Assembly (NCBI RefSeq): GCF_024699965.1
Contig: NZ_JAJOMZ010000004.1
Span: 3,132,001-3,196,000 of the forward strand
Source of the DNA: Flavobacterium sp. J372
GTDB lineage: Bacteria; Bacteroidota; Bacteroidia; Flavobacteriales; Flavobacteriaceae
Length of the DNA: 64,000 nt
Reading direction: 5' to 3'
Shown here: positions 33,081 through 43,663 of the stretch, in pieces
How the letters are laid out: each line of letters starts with the position of its first letter
Numbering within the stretch: the first letter of the stretch is position 1
The notes under the pieces: model-generated
Databases searched by the model: none
Told to the model about the DNA's origin: nothing
The model's input: only the letters and a program-made list of their open reading frames with translations
Translations under genes and position numbers: made by a program

Positions 33081-36000
33081 TTATTCTTCACGGTTGATGT
33101 AAACCCATCCTGTGGCTTTCTCTCCGTTGGCACGCTCAAAGCTGTAGAAATAAGTTCCCGTAGGAAGCTCATCACCACCTTTGCCCTGGCCATGCCACTG
33201 GTCTGTATACGCACCGTAACTAAACACTTCCTGGCCGTAGCGGTTAAAGATGCTTATCTTGGTAACATCAAGCGCTGAAAGGTTAAATGTGTCATTCTTA
33301 CCGTCATTGTTTGGCGATATACCGCGCTGTACCATACAGGTTGTATTATCTACCTGTACAGGTACTGTTACAGCACAAGCGCCCGCAGCATTAGGGGTAA
33401 CAATTACATTATAAGTGCCGGTTGCAGTAACAATAACCTCACGGCCTGTTTGGGTAAGCGGGTTGCCTGAAGGGTCAATCCAAGAGAAGGTTACCGTATC
33501 TTCATTATACACTTCATCATTGTCAAAGTTAACTTCAAGCACATAATTGTTACCGTCACAACCCTGCTCTACAAATACATTTGGCACTGCGCCAATTGTT
33601 ACTGTAAATGTTTCAGAGAAAGATGCACATCCACCATTAGCTGCTACGGTATTCCTTATTTCATAAGTACCCGGTGTACTTTGCGCAATATTAATTTCTC
33701 CCGTAGTTGGGTTAATTACAAGTCCTGCTGTTGAAGAGAATGTACCACCAACACCGTCAAGCTGCGGAAGCGGATTAGTATCATCCTGGCAATAAGAAGT
33801 ATTATAACTAAATGTACCTACAAGCGGTGTAGTTATGGTTACATTAAAGCTTTCTTCATCTGTACAGTTGTTTGGTGCATTACCTGTTTGCGCATAAATG
33901 TAAATTGTCTGGTCTGCAGTAATTACATCACCGGCATTAAGCATAGTGCCGCTGCCTCCGGGGCCTGTAAAGTAATCACCTACGGCAAGCGCCGGCAATG
34001 TGTATGGCCCGCATGAAGGAATGTTACCCGGGTTAACAACATTTGGCTGGATATTTATAGTTACAAGGAAATCCTGCTCTGCATCGCATATAGGGCTTCC
34101 TCCCGGCTCAAATACATAGATAGTCTGGGTTGTTGTAATCACGTCACCCGCATTTAGCATGGTACCTGTACCGTTAGGGCCTGTATAATAATTACCAATT
34201 GTAAGCGCCGGAAGGGTATATGAAGCACAACGCTCTACATCAGCCGGGTCAACAATAACAGGTGCCGATGTTAGCGTTACATTAAAGCTGTCTTCATCAG
34301 TACAATTTGGCGTGGTCCCTGTTTGTGCATAGATGTAGATGGTCTGGTCTGTACTTATAACATCTCCTGCATTAAGCATTGTACCCGTACCGGCAGGGCC
34401 TGTAAAGTAGTTACCTACTGTGATGGCAGGAAGCGTATAAGTATTACAAGCCTGGACATCATCCATATCTGCAACTTGCGGAACTGTATATATTGTAACA
34501 AGGAAATCCTGCTGTGCATCACATATAGGGGTGCTTCCCGGTTCAAATACATAAATTGTCTGCGTTGTGGTAATCACGTCACCTGCATTTAGCATTGTGC
34601 CTGTACCATTAGGGCCTGTGTAATAATTACCAATAGTTAGCGCCGGAAGCGTATATGATGTACAACTTTCTACATCTGCCGGGTCCGGAATTACTACTGC
34701 ATTAGTAATTGTGAGATTAAAACTGTCTTCATCGGTACAGTTCGGCGTAGTGCCCGACTGTGCATAGATATAGATAGTCTGGTCTGTACTTAACACATCT
34801 CCGGCATTTAGCATAGTGCCTGTACCGGCAGGGCCTGTAAAGTAGTTACCTACTGTTATGGCAGGAAGCGTATAAGTATTACAAGCCTGCACATCATCCA
34901 TATCTGCAACCTCAGGCTGCGGATTTATGGTCACAGTAAACATATGTTCATCAAAACACTGGTTGGCTGTACCTGCAGCAGCATACACATATATTGGCTG
35001 CGTTTGTGTGATAACTGTATTAGCCGCAAGCATAGTACCGCCACCGTTTGGCTCTGTATAATAGTTACCTGATGTAAGCGCAGGCAGTGTATAGCTTCCG
35101 CAGTAAGTACCATCAGCAGGTTCATCAACTACCGGTACGGTTACTTGCGTAACAGTAACAGTTTTTGTTTCAGAACAAACTCCATTTGTAACTTTTACAG
35201 TATAAACGCCGCCGGCAGAGACCGTGATTGAAGGCCCCGTTTCTGCAGGAATAACCGGCCCATTGAATGTCCACTCATAAGTTACCGGATCAGTTCCCCA
35301 GTTACCGCCAGTTACGTTAATAGTACCCGTACTGCCCACACATATATCAAAATCAGACTCTATGGTAAACTGTGGTTTAGGCTGTACAATAATCTTAAAT
35401 GACTTAATTGCAGGCGGACATCCGGTAAGGATATTTGCCACCCTTACATATATTGTCTGCTCATTTTGCACTGTGTTAAGATATGATGTTGGCAGCGCAT
35501 TTGCCACAACATTATTATCTGCATCCTCTTGTGTAGCATAGTACTTAACATCGTAGTTAGCCACTGTAAGCCCTGAAAGCATAGTTGCAGTGTTCAGCGA
35601 AAGATCAAACGTTGCAAACCCGCTGTTATCACACAACACAAGGTCATTAGGATTACCTACAGTTTCAGCAATATCAGGGTAGAATTCAACCAGGATTGAG
35701 TCTGTTCCTGAACATGTAGAACCAATATAAGATGCCTTAAGGGTGTAAGTACCAGGCTGCGTTACTGTAAGTGTAGGGCCTGTTTCAGGTAATAGGGTTG
35801 TACCCAGAAGCCATTGGAATTCATAGTCAAGCGGGCTCAGGCCACTATCTAGTATTTGTTGCTGGCCGTCACATAGTGCAGTACCATTTGATACAAGGAA
35901 GTCATCCGGAAGCTGAACCTCACCAAGGTCAAAGCTGCCGCCTCGTAAAAATACTGCAGAATTGAATGACTGGTCACGATAGTCTGCAATTACAAGCTTG

Positions 36001-39000
36001 ATGTGGTATACTGCACCCTGAATAACCGTTGCCTGTGCGGTAAGCATAGTAGTATTACCTATATAACCTATAGGTGAAGCATCAGGATTAGTTGCGTTGT
36101 AAGAACCGAAAAATTCAACATTTGCAGAGCCACAGCTGCTATTATACTGCCCATCTCTTATATTGGTCACAGATACCGGTATTGTAGTATTTGGTATAAC
36201 TGCAAGGTTTTGTGACGTTGTTGATGGCAGAGGCCCCGTTAGGATAAATGCAAAGGCATCTGAATAACCACACTGGAACGTACCATATTCTGCTGATGCA
36301 AAAAGGAAGTCGAAACTCATATCTTCCTTAAGCGGAACGAAATCAAACTCAAGAACTGATGCGTTATACATTGTATCAGGATTACCATTTGCTGCATTGA
36401 TAGCGCTCAAATCAGGGTCTCCAACCCATGCTGCAGTCTGGTTTCCGGCTGTATTGCCCGGATATGGCCCCTGAGCTTCAAAAATATTTCCTGTTGCCAG
36501 TACTATACCATCATCAAACGGGAAGTTTGAGCCATTTCGCGTAAAATAACCTATACCGTTAGTTTGTCCGTAATTTGTACCTGTACGGCCTTGTACGTTT
36601 GTGATGATTGCACATCCGCTGTTTACAAGAACTTCTTTTACCAGCTGCTCATAGGTGTATAGAGTACCATTAACCTTAATAGGTGGTTCAGGCGATGTTA
36701 TACAAACCGTAAAGGTTGTTGTTTGGTTTGGCGTAGCAACGCTTGTATATACCCTTATTTTATATACAGCCCCAATCTCATAATCGTCATAACGGTTTAC
36801 ATCCGGGTCACTACATATTATCTGGGTCATAGTACCACACTGGCTGCCTTTGTACACTACAAAATTAAGGTTGGTGCTTGAACCTGCAATGTTAAGCAGA
36901 GATATAGTATGTGATGTTGATGTAGCTGTAAACTGGAACCATACGTCATCATCTGCTGTTCCGGCACATGTTTTAGGCTCGGCTGATGCTGTTGCACCCG
37001 TAACCGTACCGGTAGCAGTAAGAAGGCATTGTGTATCTGAATTCACAGGAACAACTTTTGCATTAGCGCATTCATCATTCGCTATTTTAGTAATGAATGT
37101 AAATGGCCCCGCCCAGCTGCTTGAACCATTTGTACCACCACAATTTGCACGTACATAGAACACATAGAATGTTGCAGGCTGAAGGTCTTGCGCTGTAAAT
37201 GTTGGTAATGTGCCCGGTACAGGAGTACCAACCGTTGCTGCTGTAGGCGGCGCCAGGTTTGGCAGCTGTACTACAACATCCCAGCTTGTTTCACCATTCA
37301 TAGGTGTCCAGCCAAGTATAGCCGTAGTTTGTGTAATATCAGCAACCGGCGCTGCAAGGTTTTGCGGCTTGCGGCAGGTAACTACTTTTACATTAATATT
37401 ATCTATGGCAGCCGGTGGTTGTATACCGCCTGCGTTATTATTTCTCCATTCAAAAACAAGCCTGCGTGTAGTACCTTCATAGGCTTCTACGTTAGCTGTG
37501 TATGTGATGGTGGTCCAGTTGCTGCTTCCCAAGAAGTCTGTTCCCAGCCTCTGCCTGTTTGCAGCGTTACCTATTTGCGTACCCGGATTAGGATTAAAAT
37601 CTACCGGAACCATCCATACCCTGAAATAGTCATTAGCATCGCCTACGCTTTTCCAGTCAAATGTAACATCCACTTCATCTGCGCCCATTGGTATTTCAAG
37701 GTCACGGTATGCCTGTACTACAGACTGGCTGGTCACACTATAAGTATTAGTAGCGCCATTATCGCTGGTTATATATAGTGAATTTGTCCCGCCATTATTT
37801 ACAGCATTACCTATAACCCATTTATTTACCTGGGTACCGTTGTTCAATGTCCATTTAGCAGGGAGTGTTTCAAAATTCTCATCCCATGTAAGTGGTGCAG
37901 GAATTTGTGGTGTAATAATAACTAATGGCCCAACCCAGAAACTGGCTCCGCTATCGCCACAGTTGCTTCTTACCCAAAGGTAATATGTAGTTGAAGGCTC
38001 AAGAGTAGTGATATTTGCATTAGTAGTAGTAATACCTGTTTCTGTAGGCTCTGTACTTTCTTGCGGTACCGTGTTTGATGTACTTAAATAATAATCATAT
38101 GTAGGCGTGCCAGAATTTGTTGGCGCAACCCATGTAACACTTGCCGATGTAGTTGTTACACTACCGACTGTAAGTGCAAGTGCGGTTGGTACCCGGCACG
38201 TGATTACCTGTACATTAATATTATCAATAGCTGCAGGTGGCTGCTGCCCTACAGTAGCATTATTCCTCCACTCAAACACAAGCCTTCTGGCCTGGCCGGC
38301 ATAAGCTGTTGAGTTTATTGTAAAGCTTGATGTTGTCCAGGCCCCATTCTGGTTAAGTACACTTGCAACCTGCTGGCCGCCGTTTGCAGCAGTAATTTGT
38401 GTGCCTGGTGTCGGGGTAAATGTTGCAGGTACCATCCATACGCGCAAGTAGTCATTTGTACCACCTTCGCCCATTGCTCTCCAGTCAAATGTAATACCAA
38501 TTTCCTGAGCTGTGGCAGTGCCTAATGCTGGTATTTGTAAATCACGGTATATGTGGGTTACAGAAGCAGCATCAACAGTATATGCATTAGATGCTCCACC
38601 GTCGTTGCTTATATACATACCTGTAGTTCCGCCATTGCTTGCAGCTGTACCCACCACCCATTTGTTAGGCTGAGATGCATTATTACGTGCAAAACCATTT
38701 GCCGGAAGTTCAAAATCCTGGTTGTACTCAAGTGCAGCAGGTATCTGCCCGCTATTAAAGTATATCGGGCCGGCTATAGGGCTGGTTTCATTAGTAGCAG
38801 CACATACAAGCCTTAGGTAAGCCACATAGCTTGAGTTGGGCTCTATTGTAATTCCTGTTGTAGGATTCACGCCAGTTGCTACCCATCCTGTTGTATCGCC
38901 AGTTGGTGCAGGGCTGCCTTCAGGAAGCAGTATATACTCCCATGTGCCGGTAGCAGGGCCGTCCCATCTTAGGCCGACAGATGTTGTTGTTATACTGTTT

Positions 39001-40910
39001 GTTACAATAGCCAAACCTGTAGGCGCAAGACACTTAGGATTTAAACAGTCAGTCACATCACTGTACAAAGAGCCTACGCTACCAGGCGTATTAATTGCTT
39101 TAGTAAATATTGTCTGTGCAAATGGGTTTATGATTGAAATTCCCACTTCGTTCGGGAAATTACCTGCTGTGTCCCAGCGCAGCTCAAAAGGCACACCGTG
39201 GCATAGCGGCACGTTTACGTTTACCGGCCCTGTGCCTGTCGGCAGGTTTAAGGTAGCAACTACTACACCGTTTTGCCTCACTGTTATAACAGCGCCTTCC
39301 CAGCCGGCAAAAGAATCTCTTAATACAAATGTATAGTTACACTGATCGGTTATCGGGCAGAAGCTAGTCTGGAACGTATATGGGCCTGCCCATGCACTGA
39401 ACGTGCCATTACCGCAATTTGCCCTTACCCAATACTGGTATTGTGTACCAGGTGAAAGATCCGGTGCATTAACCGTTGGCGTAGCTGTTACTTCTGTACC
39501 CGCACCTGAAGGTATCGGGCCTCCTGCAACATCAACATAATATTCCCATGAAGTAGCGCCTGCAGCCGTCCATGTAAGCTGTGCAGAAGCATCTGAAGGT
39601 ACTATTGAAACATTTGTCGGCGCCTGGCAATTTACCCGCTGTACCGTAAGTGTATAAGGAGTTGTTTGTGATGATGCATTAGTAGCTATCACTATATAAT
39701 ATGTTTGCCCGGCTGTTACCGGAAACAATGGAATATTTACAGGAGTTGTGGCACTTCCAGTACCACCCGCAGCACATTGAGTACCGATATTGGTACAACT
39801 GGTATAAATAAACATACCTGAATTAGGTCCATTGTTTGTCATGCTTACGCTTATGTTGCCTGTAAAATCTGCAGTATAAGCATATACAACATCATTACCC
39901 GCAAGATAATTCCCTGTAGCATTACAGCCCGTTCCGGCTGTACCACTATAGTCGTTGCCAAACTGGGCTGTGTTGCTCGTTTCACTAAATGGCAATGTGG
40001 TAATAGCGCGCGGCGCAGCACAGGTAGCCCCATAAGCTACTGTACAAAAAGATACCGGGTTGCTCCACGCACTTGGGTTATCAGGGCCGCAAACAGCCCG
40101 TACATAATACTTATAGCACTTACCAGGCTCAAGCACCGGCTGGTAAGGCAGCGGGCCGCTGTATAATACACCTGAACCTACCGGCGCTGCAGCCTGCTCA
40201 ATAATCTCAATTTCCCATTGGGTAGAGCCATTAGGGTTCCAGCTAAGGTTTGCAGTAGTAAGTGTTGGCGCTGTAGCAGTAGGGTTTAAAACCGGAAGAC
40301 ATTTTGACAACGCCCTTACATCATCAATCAGCCACCTGTCACTATTTGTGGTTGGGGCTTTCATCCAAAAGGCAATATAAACCTCCTGCCCGGCAAAACC
40401 ACTTAGTGATAGTACCTTTTCTTTGTAGAGCAATTGTTGCGCACCTACACCTGCCAGTTCAGTCTCTGTCCAACCGTCGCTGTCTATCAGTGAGGTGTAT
40501 GCTGCAAGATTTGATCCGTCAGGGTTTACGTTTGCATTTGATATCCTTACATCAAAAATACTCCCGTTTTCAGTCGCCTGCACAAGCCTTGTCCAGAAAC
40601 GAAGTTCGGCATTTGCCGGCACGGTAAACTTTTTGGTCACCAACCAGTCTTCCGGGTTGCCACTCTCTACGTTGCCTCTGTTAAGGTAGGCAGCCTGGTC
40701 ATCGGCAATAGCAGGGTATTCCCTGCCCGGAGTTGCATTACTGGCCTGCGGACTAAGGCCCCATGTGACATCTGTGCCAACATCATTCTGGTATGCCATC
40801 CAGCCTGTCGGCAAAGCATCGCCATCATAGCGGAAATTTTCAAGGGGAAGCTGTGCATAAGCTGCCAGTGAAAATACCATCATGAAAAGCATAAGGGTAA
40901 TTTTTTTCAT
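33081..40910 (-). CDS. Giant T9SS-secreted adhesin (SprB-like), type B sorting domain
   Basis: 2,609 residues: signal peptide; MAM/choice-of-anchor-like domains and fibronectin type III-like segments (roughly 30-1,200); two nearly parallel Fn3 + MAM-like units (about 720-1,200); a choice-of-anchor L domain (VKEVLVNSGCAIITNV...QCGYSDAFAFILTG); Ig/PKD-like segments; six tandem ~70-residue modules (about 1,925-2,360); and a C-terminal gliding-type T9SS domain (GISPNNDGKNDTFNL..ISIFNRYGQEVF..TGTYFYSF). Long secreted adhesins of this type move or anchor on the cell surface. One intact frame of 7.8 kb. The paralogous PorP/SprF and OmpA genes are next to it. Confidence 0.93.
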   Translation of the reverse strand: MKKITLMLFMMVFSLAAYAQLPLENFRYDGDALPTGWMAYQNDVGTDVTWGLSPQASNATPGREYPAIADDQAAYLNRGNVESGNPEDWLVTKKFTVPANAELRFWTRLVQATENGSIFDVRISNANVNPDGSNLAAYTSLIDSDGWTETELAGVGAQQLLYKEKVLSLSGFAGQEVYIAFWMKAPTTNSDRWLIDDVRALSKCLPVLNPTATAPTLTTANLSWNPNGSTQWEIEIIEQAAAPVGSGVLYSGPLPYQPVLEPGKCYKYYVRAVCGPDNPSAWSNPVSFCTVAYGATCAAPRAITTLPFSETSNTAQFGNDYSGTAGTGCNATGNYLAGNDVVYAYTADFTGNISVSMTNNGPNSGMFIYTSCTNIGTQCAAGGTGSATTPVNIPLFPVTAGQTYYIVIATNASSQTTPYTLTVQRVNCQAPTNVSIVPSDASAQLTWTAAGATSWEYYVDVAGGPIPSGAGTEVTATPTVNAPDLSPGTQYQYWVRANCGNGTFSAWAGPYTFQTSFCPITDQCNYTFVLRDSFAGWEGAVITVRQNGVVVATLNLPTGTGPVNVNVPLCHGVPFELRWDTAGNFPNEVGISIINPFAQTIFTKAINTPGSVGSLYSDVTDCLNPKCLAPTGLAIVTNSITTTSVGLRWDGPATGTWEYILLPEGSPAPTGDTTGWVATGVNPTTGITIEPNSSYVAYLRLVCAATNETSPIAGPIYFNSGQIPAALEYNQDFELPANGFARNNASQPNKWVVGTAASNGGTTGMYISNDGGASNAYTVDAASVTHIYRDLQIPALGTATAQEIGITFDWRAMGEGGTNDYLRVWMVPATFTPTPGTQITAANGGQQVASVLNQNGAWTTSSFTINSTAYAGQARRLVFEWRNNATVGQQPPAAIDNINVQVITCRVPTALALTVGSVTTTSASVTWVAPTNSGTPTYDYYLSTSNTVPQESTEPTETGITTTNANITTLEPSTTYYLWVRSNCGDSGASFWVGPLVIITPQIPAPLTWDENFETLPAKWTLNNGTQVNKWVIGNAVNNGGTNSLYITSDNGATNTYSVTSQSVVQAYRDLEIPMGADEVDVTFDWKSVGDANDYFRVWMVPVDFNPNPGTQIGNAANRQRLGTDFLGSSNWTTITYTANVEAYEGTTRRLVFEWRNNNAGGIQPPAAIDNINVKVVTCRKPQNLAAPVADITQTTAILGWTPMNGETSWDVVVQLPNLAPPTAATVGTPVPGTLPTFTAQDLQPATFYVFYVRANCGGTNGSSSWAGPFTFITKIANDECANAKVVPVNSDTQCLLTATGTVTGATASAEPKTCAGTADDDVWFQFTATSTSHTISLLNIAGSSTNLNFVVYKGSQCGTMTQIICSDPDVNRYDDYEIGAVYKIRVYTSVATPNQTTTFTVCITSPEPPIKVNGTLYTYEQLVKEVLVNSGCAIITNVQGRTGTNYGQTNGIGYFTRNGSNFPFDDGIVLATGNIFEAQGPYPGNTAGNQTAAWVGDPDLSAINAANGNPDTMYNASVLEFDFVPLKEDMSFDFLFASAEYGTFQCGYSDAFAFILTGPLPSTTSQNLAVIPNTTIPVSVTNIRDGQYNSSCGSANVEFFGSYNATNPDASPIGYIGNTTMLTAQATVIQGAVYHIKLVIADYRDQSFNSAVFLRGGSFDLGEVQLPDDFLVSNGTALCDGQQQILDSGLSPLDYEFQWLLGTTLLPETGPTLTVTQPGTYTLKASYIGSTCSGTDSILVEFYPDIAETVGNPNDLVLCDNSGFATFDLSLNTATMLSGLTVANYDVKYYATQEDADNNVVANALPTSYLNTVQNEQTIYVRVANILTGCPPAIKSFKIIVQPKPQFTIESDFDICVGSTGTINVTGGNWGTDPVTYEWTFNGPVIPAETGPSITVSAGGVYTVKVTNGVCSETKTVTVTQVTVPVVDEPADGTYCGSYTLPALTSGNYYTEPNGGGTMLAANTVITQTQPIYVYAAAGTANQCFDEHMFTVTINPQPEVADMDDVQACNTYTLPAITVGNYFTGPAGTGTMLNAGDVLSTDQTIYIYAQSGTTPNCTDEDSFNLTITNAVVIPDPADVESCTSYTLPALTIGNYYTGPNGTGTMLNAGDVITTTQTIYVFEPGSTPICDAQQDFLVTIYTVPQVADMDDVQACNTYTLPAITVGNYFTGPAGTGTMLNAGDVISTDQTIYIYAQTGTTPNCTDEDSFNVTLTSAPVIVDPADVERCASYTLPALTIGNYYTGPNGTGTMLNAGDVITTTQTIYVFEPGGSPICDAEQDFLVTINIQPNVVNPGNIPSCGPYTLPALAVGDYFTGPGGSGTMLNAGDVITADQTIYIYAQTGNAPNNCTDEESFNVTITTPLVGTFSYNTSYCQDDTNPLPQLDGVGGTFSSTAGLVINPTTGEINIAQSTPGTYEIRNTVAANGGCASFSETFTVTIGAVPNVFVEQGCDGNNYVLEVNFDNDEVYNEDTVTFSWIDPSGNPLTQTGREVIVTATGTYNVIVTPNAAGACAVTVPVQVDNTTCMVQRGISPNNDGKNDTFNLSALDVTKISIFNRYGQEVFSYGAYTDQWHGQGKGGDELPTGTYFYSFERANGEKATGWVYINREE
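33830..35135 (-). repeat. Six tandem modules inside the adhesin, alternating types
   Basis: Modules of about 70 residues share YTLPA..(V/I)GNYFTGP.GTGTMLNAGDV.. and a C-terminal CxxE(E/D)SFNVT or CDAQQDFLVT ending. Modules 2 and 4 (VADMDDVQACNTY) are near identical to each other, and 3 and 5 (DPADVESCTSY/ERCASY) likewise, so the array reads 1-A-B-A-B-6: a two-module unit of about 420 bp has been duplicated. Confidence 0.85.
37310..38750 (-). repeat. Tandem duplication of an Fn3 plus MAM-like unit in the adhesin
   Basis: Two consecutive units share NKWV(V/I)G.A..NGGT...YI(S/T)(N/D).GA.N.Y, FDW...G..NDY.RVWMVP, RRLVFEWRNN and PPAAIDNINV.V.TCR, each about 245 residues. Divergence between them is moderate, so this duplication is older than the module array at 33,830-35,135. 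Confidence 0.75.
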
Positions 40911-41125
40911 AGACTTATGTTTAGTTGATTTAGATTAAGTTCCCGAAAATAATGAAAATATTTATCCTTACCTCTTTAAAAGTGAACAGAATGTAATTTT
41001 TTACCAAAAAAAACAAAATTAATTACAAATGTTATGAATGTAAAGTTTGTAGGTATGCATAGTAAAAGTCTGCCTGAAAAAGGATAGTTGTAGTACAATC
41101 TCTATATTTGAAAAAATTTAAATCA
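40911..41125. other. Divergent intergenic region between the adhesin and lpxH
   Basis: 215 AT-rich bases. On the minus strand TAATTTTG (TAnnTTTG match) lies about 110 nt before the adhesin start; on the plus strand TATATTTG at 41103-41110 precedes lpxH. No operator or gene is recognised. Confidence 0.4.
41103..41110 (+). promoter_or_regulatory. -7 box of lpxH
   Basis: TATATTTG, 15 nt before the ATG at 41126; a TTG at 41088-41090 is only 12 bp upstream, too close to be a good -33 box. Confidence 0.5.
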
Positions 41126-41885
41126 ATGCAGGCCGGAAAAAAATATATTTCGCATCAGACCAACATTTCGGGGCGCCGACACATGAACTTAGTTTCCCGC
41201 GTGAAAAAAGTTTGTTGCCTGGCTTGATAGCATTAAAGCTGATGCAGGTGTGCTTTTTCTTCTGGGCGATCTTTTTGACTTTTGGTTTGAATACAAAACT
41301 GTGGTGCCTAAAGGTTTTATAAGGTTATTGGGTAAACTTGCCGAACTGCGCGACAGCGGTATTGAAATATATTTTTTTACCGGTAACCATGACCTTTGGA
41401 TGCATGATTATTTTGAAAAAGAGCTTAACATACCCGTGTACCACCGCCCTATGGAATTTTCGTTTTACGGAAAAGATTTCCTCATTGGGCATGGTGATGG
41501 CCTCGGCCCTGGAGATAAGGGCTACAAACGCATGAAAAAGGTGTTTACCAACCCATTCTCTAAATGGCTGTTCCGCTGGCTGCACCCCGATTTGGGCGTG
41601 AAGCTGGCACAATACCTTTCCGTAAAAAACAAGCTGATTTCAGGCGATAGTGATGTAAAGTTTCTAGGCGAAGATAAGGAGTGGCTGGTGCTTTATTCTA
41701 AGCGGAAGCTGGAAAGCAAACACTATGATTTCTTCATCTTCGGGCACAGGCATTTACCTATGGATATTACCGTGGGGCCGGACTCACGCTACATAAACCT
41801 TGGCGACTGGATAGGCTATTTTACCTATGGTGTTTTTGATGGGGAAACGTTTGAATTGAAAGAATTTGGAAATGGGGGAACTTGA
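41126..41885 (+). CDS. lpxH: UDP-2,3-diacylglucosamine diphosphatase; one frameshift
   Basis: From ATG 41126 the N-terminus reads MQAGKKIYFASDQHFGAPTHE (metallophosphatase motif SDQHFG), but the frame breaks at the six-A run 41204-41209; adding one A gives REKKFVAWLDSIKADAGVLFLLGDLFDFWFEY and the rest of the enzyme, with GDLFDFWFEY, TGNHDLW, GHGDG and FGHRH. It cleaves UDP-diacylglucosamine to lipid X in lipid A synthesis. The gene is normally essential in Gram-negative bacteria that make lipid A, so a sequence error is the likely cause. Confidence 0.9.
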
Positions 41886-41945
41886 AAATTTGGAAATGTC
41901 TCATATCCACAAAGTCATTTTCAAATTAACGAATTTCCAAATTGT

Positions 41946-43646
41946 CTAATTTTCTTCACAGCGTATATCCCTCAACCTCAGCTGCAGGCTGGCCTGCCCG
42001 TTCCATACGTTTTCCTCAACAGAATATACTGCACTAAATTCCTCTCCGTTACAGGCGAGTTCTTTCTTACGTGCAAGGCCAAAGCCTACGGCTCCAAATC
42101 CTTCCGAATCATTTTGCCGTACAAAAAGTTTAAGGTGGGTGTTGTCTCCCCCGATAGGTTTACCGTAACCTGAATCACGCAAACCTTTCGTAAGGAAAAC
42201 AGGTGTCATATTGCTAGGTCCGAACGGTTCGAATTGTTTGAGTATTCGGTAGAATTTCGGGGTGATGTCAGTTAAACTGATTTCAGCATCAACGGAAATT
42301 TCCGGAGTTAGAAGTTCTGGGTCAATAGTTGATGCCACTACCTCTTCAAACTTGCTTTTGAACAGCGGAAACTGCTCTGCATGCAGCGTTAATCCTGCCG
42401 CATACATATGCCCGCCAAATTGCTCGAGATGTTCTGCGCAGGCTTCAAGTGCATTGTAAATATCAAAATCTTTGACCGAGCGTGCTGATGCCGCCAGCTT
42501 ATCACCGCTTTTTGTAAATACCAGCGTCGGACGGTAATACGTTTCCGTAAGCCGTGAAGCCACAATGCCTATTACACCTTTGTGCCACGTATCCTGATAG
42601 ACCACCGTGGTAAACCTATCCTGCTCGCTGTTATCTTCAATCTGCTGTAACGCTTCAACAGTCATCTGCTTGTCGAGGCCTTTACGGTCGGCATTAAGCG
42701 ATTCGATATTGGCTGCGAATTCCTCTGCCTGCTCAAGGCTTGCTTCGGTAAGCAGTTCTACTGCAAACCTGCCGTGCTTGATGCGTCCTGCGGCGTTGAT
42801 GCGCGGGGCGATAACGAACACAACATCACTTATGCACAATTCTTTTTGCTTAAGATTTTGCGTAAGCGCTTTTATGCCCGGTCGCGGATTGCTGTTTATA
42901 ACCCCCAGCCCGAACTTAGCCAGCACACGGTTTTCTCCTGTGATGGGAACAATATCTGCCGCAATAGCAGTTGCAACAAGGTCGAGGTATGGCACGAGGT
43001 CGGCGACAGACTGTCCGCAGTTTTGCGCAAGTGCCTGTATGAGCTTAAAGCCCACACCGCATCCACAGAGTTCGTCATACGGGTAGGTGCAATCATCACG
43101 CTTTGGGTCGAGTACAGCCACAGCGTCCGGCAGTTCATCTCCCGGACGGTGATGGTCGCAGATGATAAAGTCAATGCCTTTTGATCTGGCGTATTCGACT
43201 TTGTCTATAGATTTAATACCACAGTCGAGCGCAATGATGAGCGTACAGCCGTTGTCATCGGCATAGTCAATTCCTGCTGTAGAAACACCGTAACCTTCAG
43301 CATAACGGTCGGGTATGTAGGTATCGACATTAGGGTAATAGGTCTTAAGGTACGATGAAACCAACGCTACCGATGTGGTACCATCTACATCATAATCACC
43401 AAAAACGAGAATGTTCTCGCCATTAGCAATAGCCTGCTCAATGCGTGCCACGGCTTTGTTCATATCCTTCATAAGATATGGGTCATGCAAATCACTAAGC
43501 GATGGCCGGAAGAACTGCTTTGCCTGCTCATAGGTTTCCACACCGCGCTGCACCAACAGCCCGGCCGTAACCGCATCAACATTGAGCGCTTCGGCAAGGT
43601 GGTTTACTTTATAGGAATCGGGTTGTGGTTTGAGGTTCCAGCGCAT
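41946..43646 (-). CDS. recJ: Single-stranded-DNA-specific exonuclease RecJ
   Basis: 566 residues, the usual RecJ length. Catalytic motifs DYDVDG, ALDCG, CDHH, then DHHA1 (INAAGR, VIGIVASRL) and a C-terminal OB domain. It degrades single-stranded DNA 5' to 3' in recombination and mismatch repair. Convergent with lpxH, with 61 nt between the stops; upstream it is 17 nt from the stop of the DUF262 gene. Confidence 0.96.
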   Translation of the reverse strand: MRWNLKPQPDSYKVNHLAEALNVDAVTAGLLVQRGVETYEQAKQFFRPSLSDLHDPYLMKDMNKAVARIEQAIANGENILVFGDYDVDGTTSVALVSSYLKTYYPNVDTYIPDRYAEGYGVSTAGIDYADDNGCTLIIALDCGIKSIDKVEYARSKGIDFIICDHHRPGDELPDAVAVLDPKRDDCTYPYDELCGCGVGFKLIQALAQNCGQSVADLVPYLDLVATAIAADIVPITGENRVLAKFGLGVINSNPRPGIKALTQNLKQKELCISDVVFVIAPRINAAGRIKHGRFAVELLTEASLEQAEEFAANIESLNADRKGLDKQMTVEALQQIEDNSEQDRFTTVVYQDTWHKGVIGIVASRLTETYYRPTLVFTKSGDKLAASARSVKDFDIYNALEACAEHLEQFGGHMYAAGLTLHAEQFPLFKSKFEEVVASTIDPELLTPEISVDAEISLTDITPKFYRILKQFEPFGPSNMTPVFLTKGLRDSGYGKPIGGDNTHLKLFVRQNDSEGFGAVGFGLARKKELACNGEEFSAVYSVEENVWNGQASLQLRLRDIRCEEN

Positions 43647-43663
43647 TATGTATTAAACATCGT

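Noticed and set aside
33830..35135. CRISPR array in the repeated region of the adhesin
   Set aside because: The repeats are in frame, 420 or 210 bp long, and encode modules; no short spacers and no cas genes.
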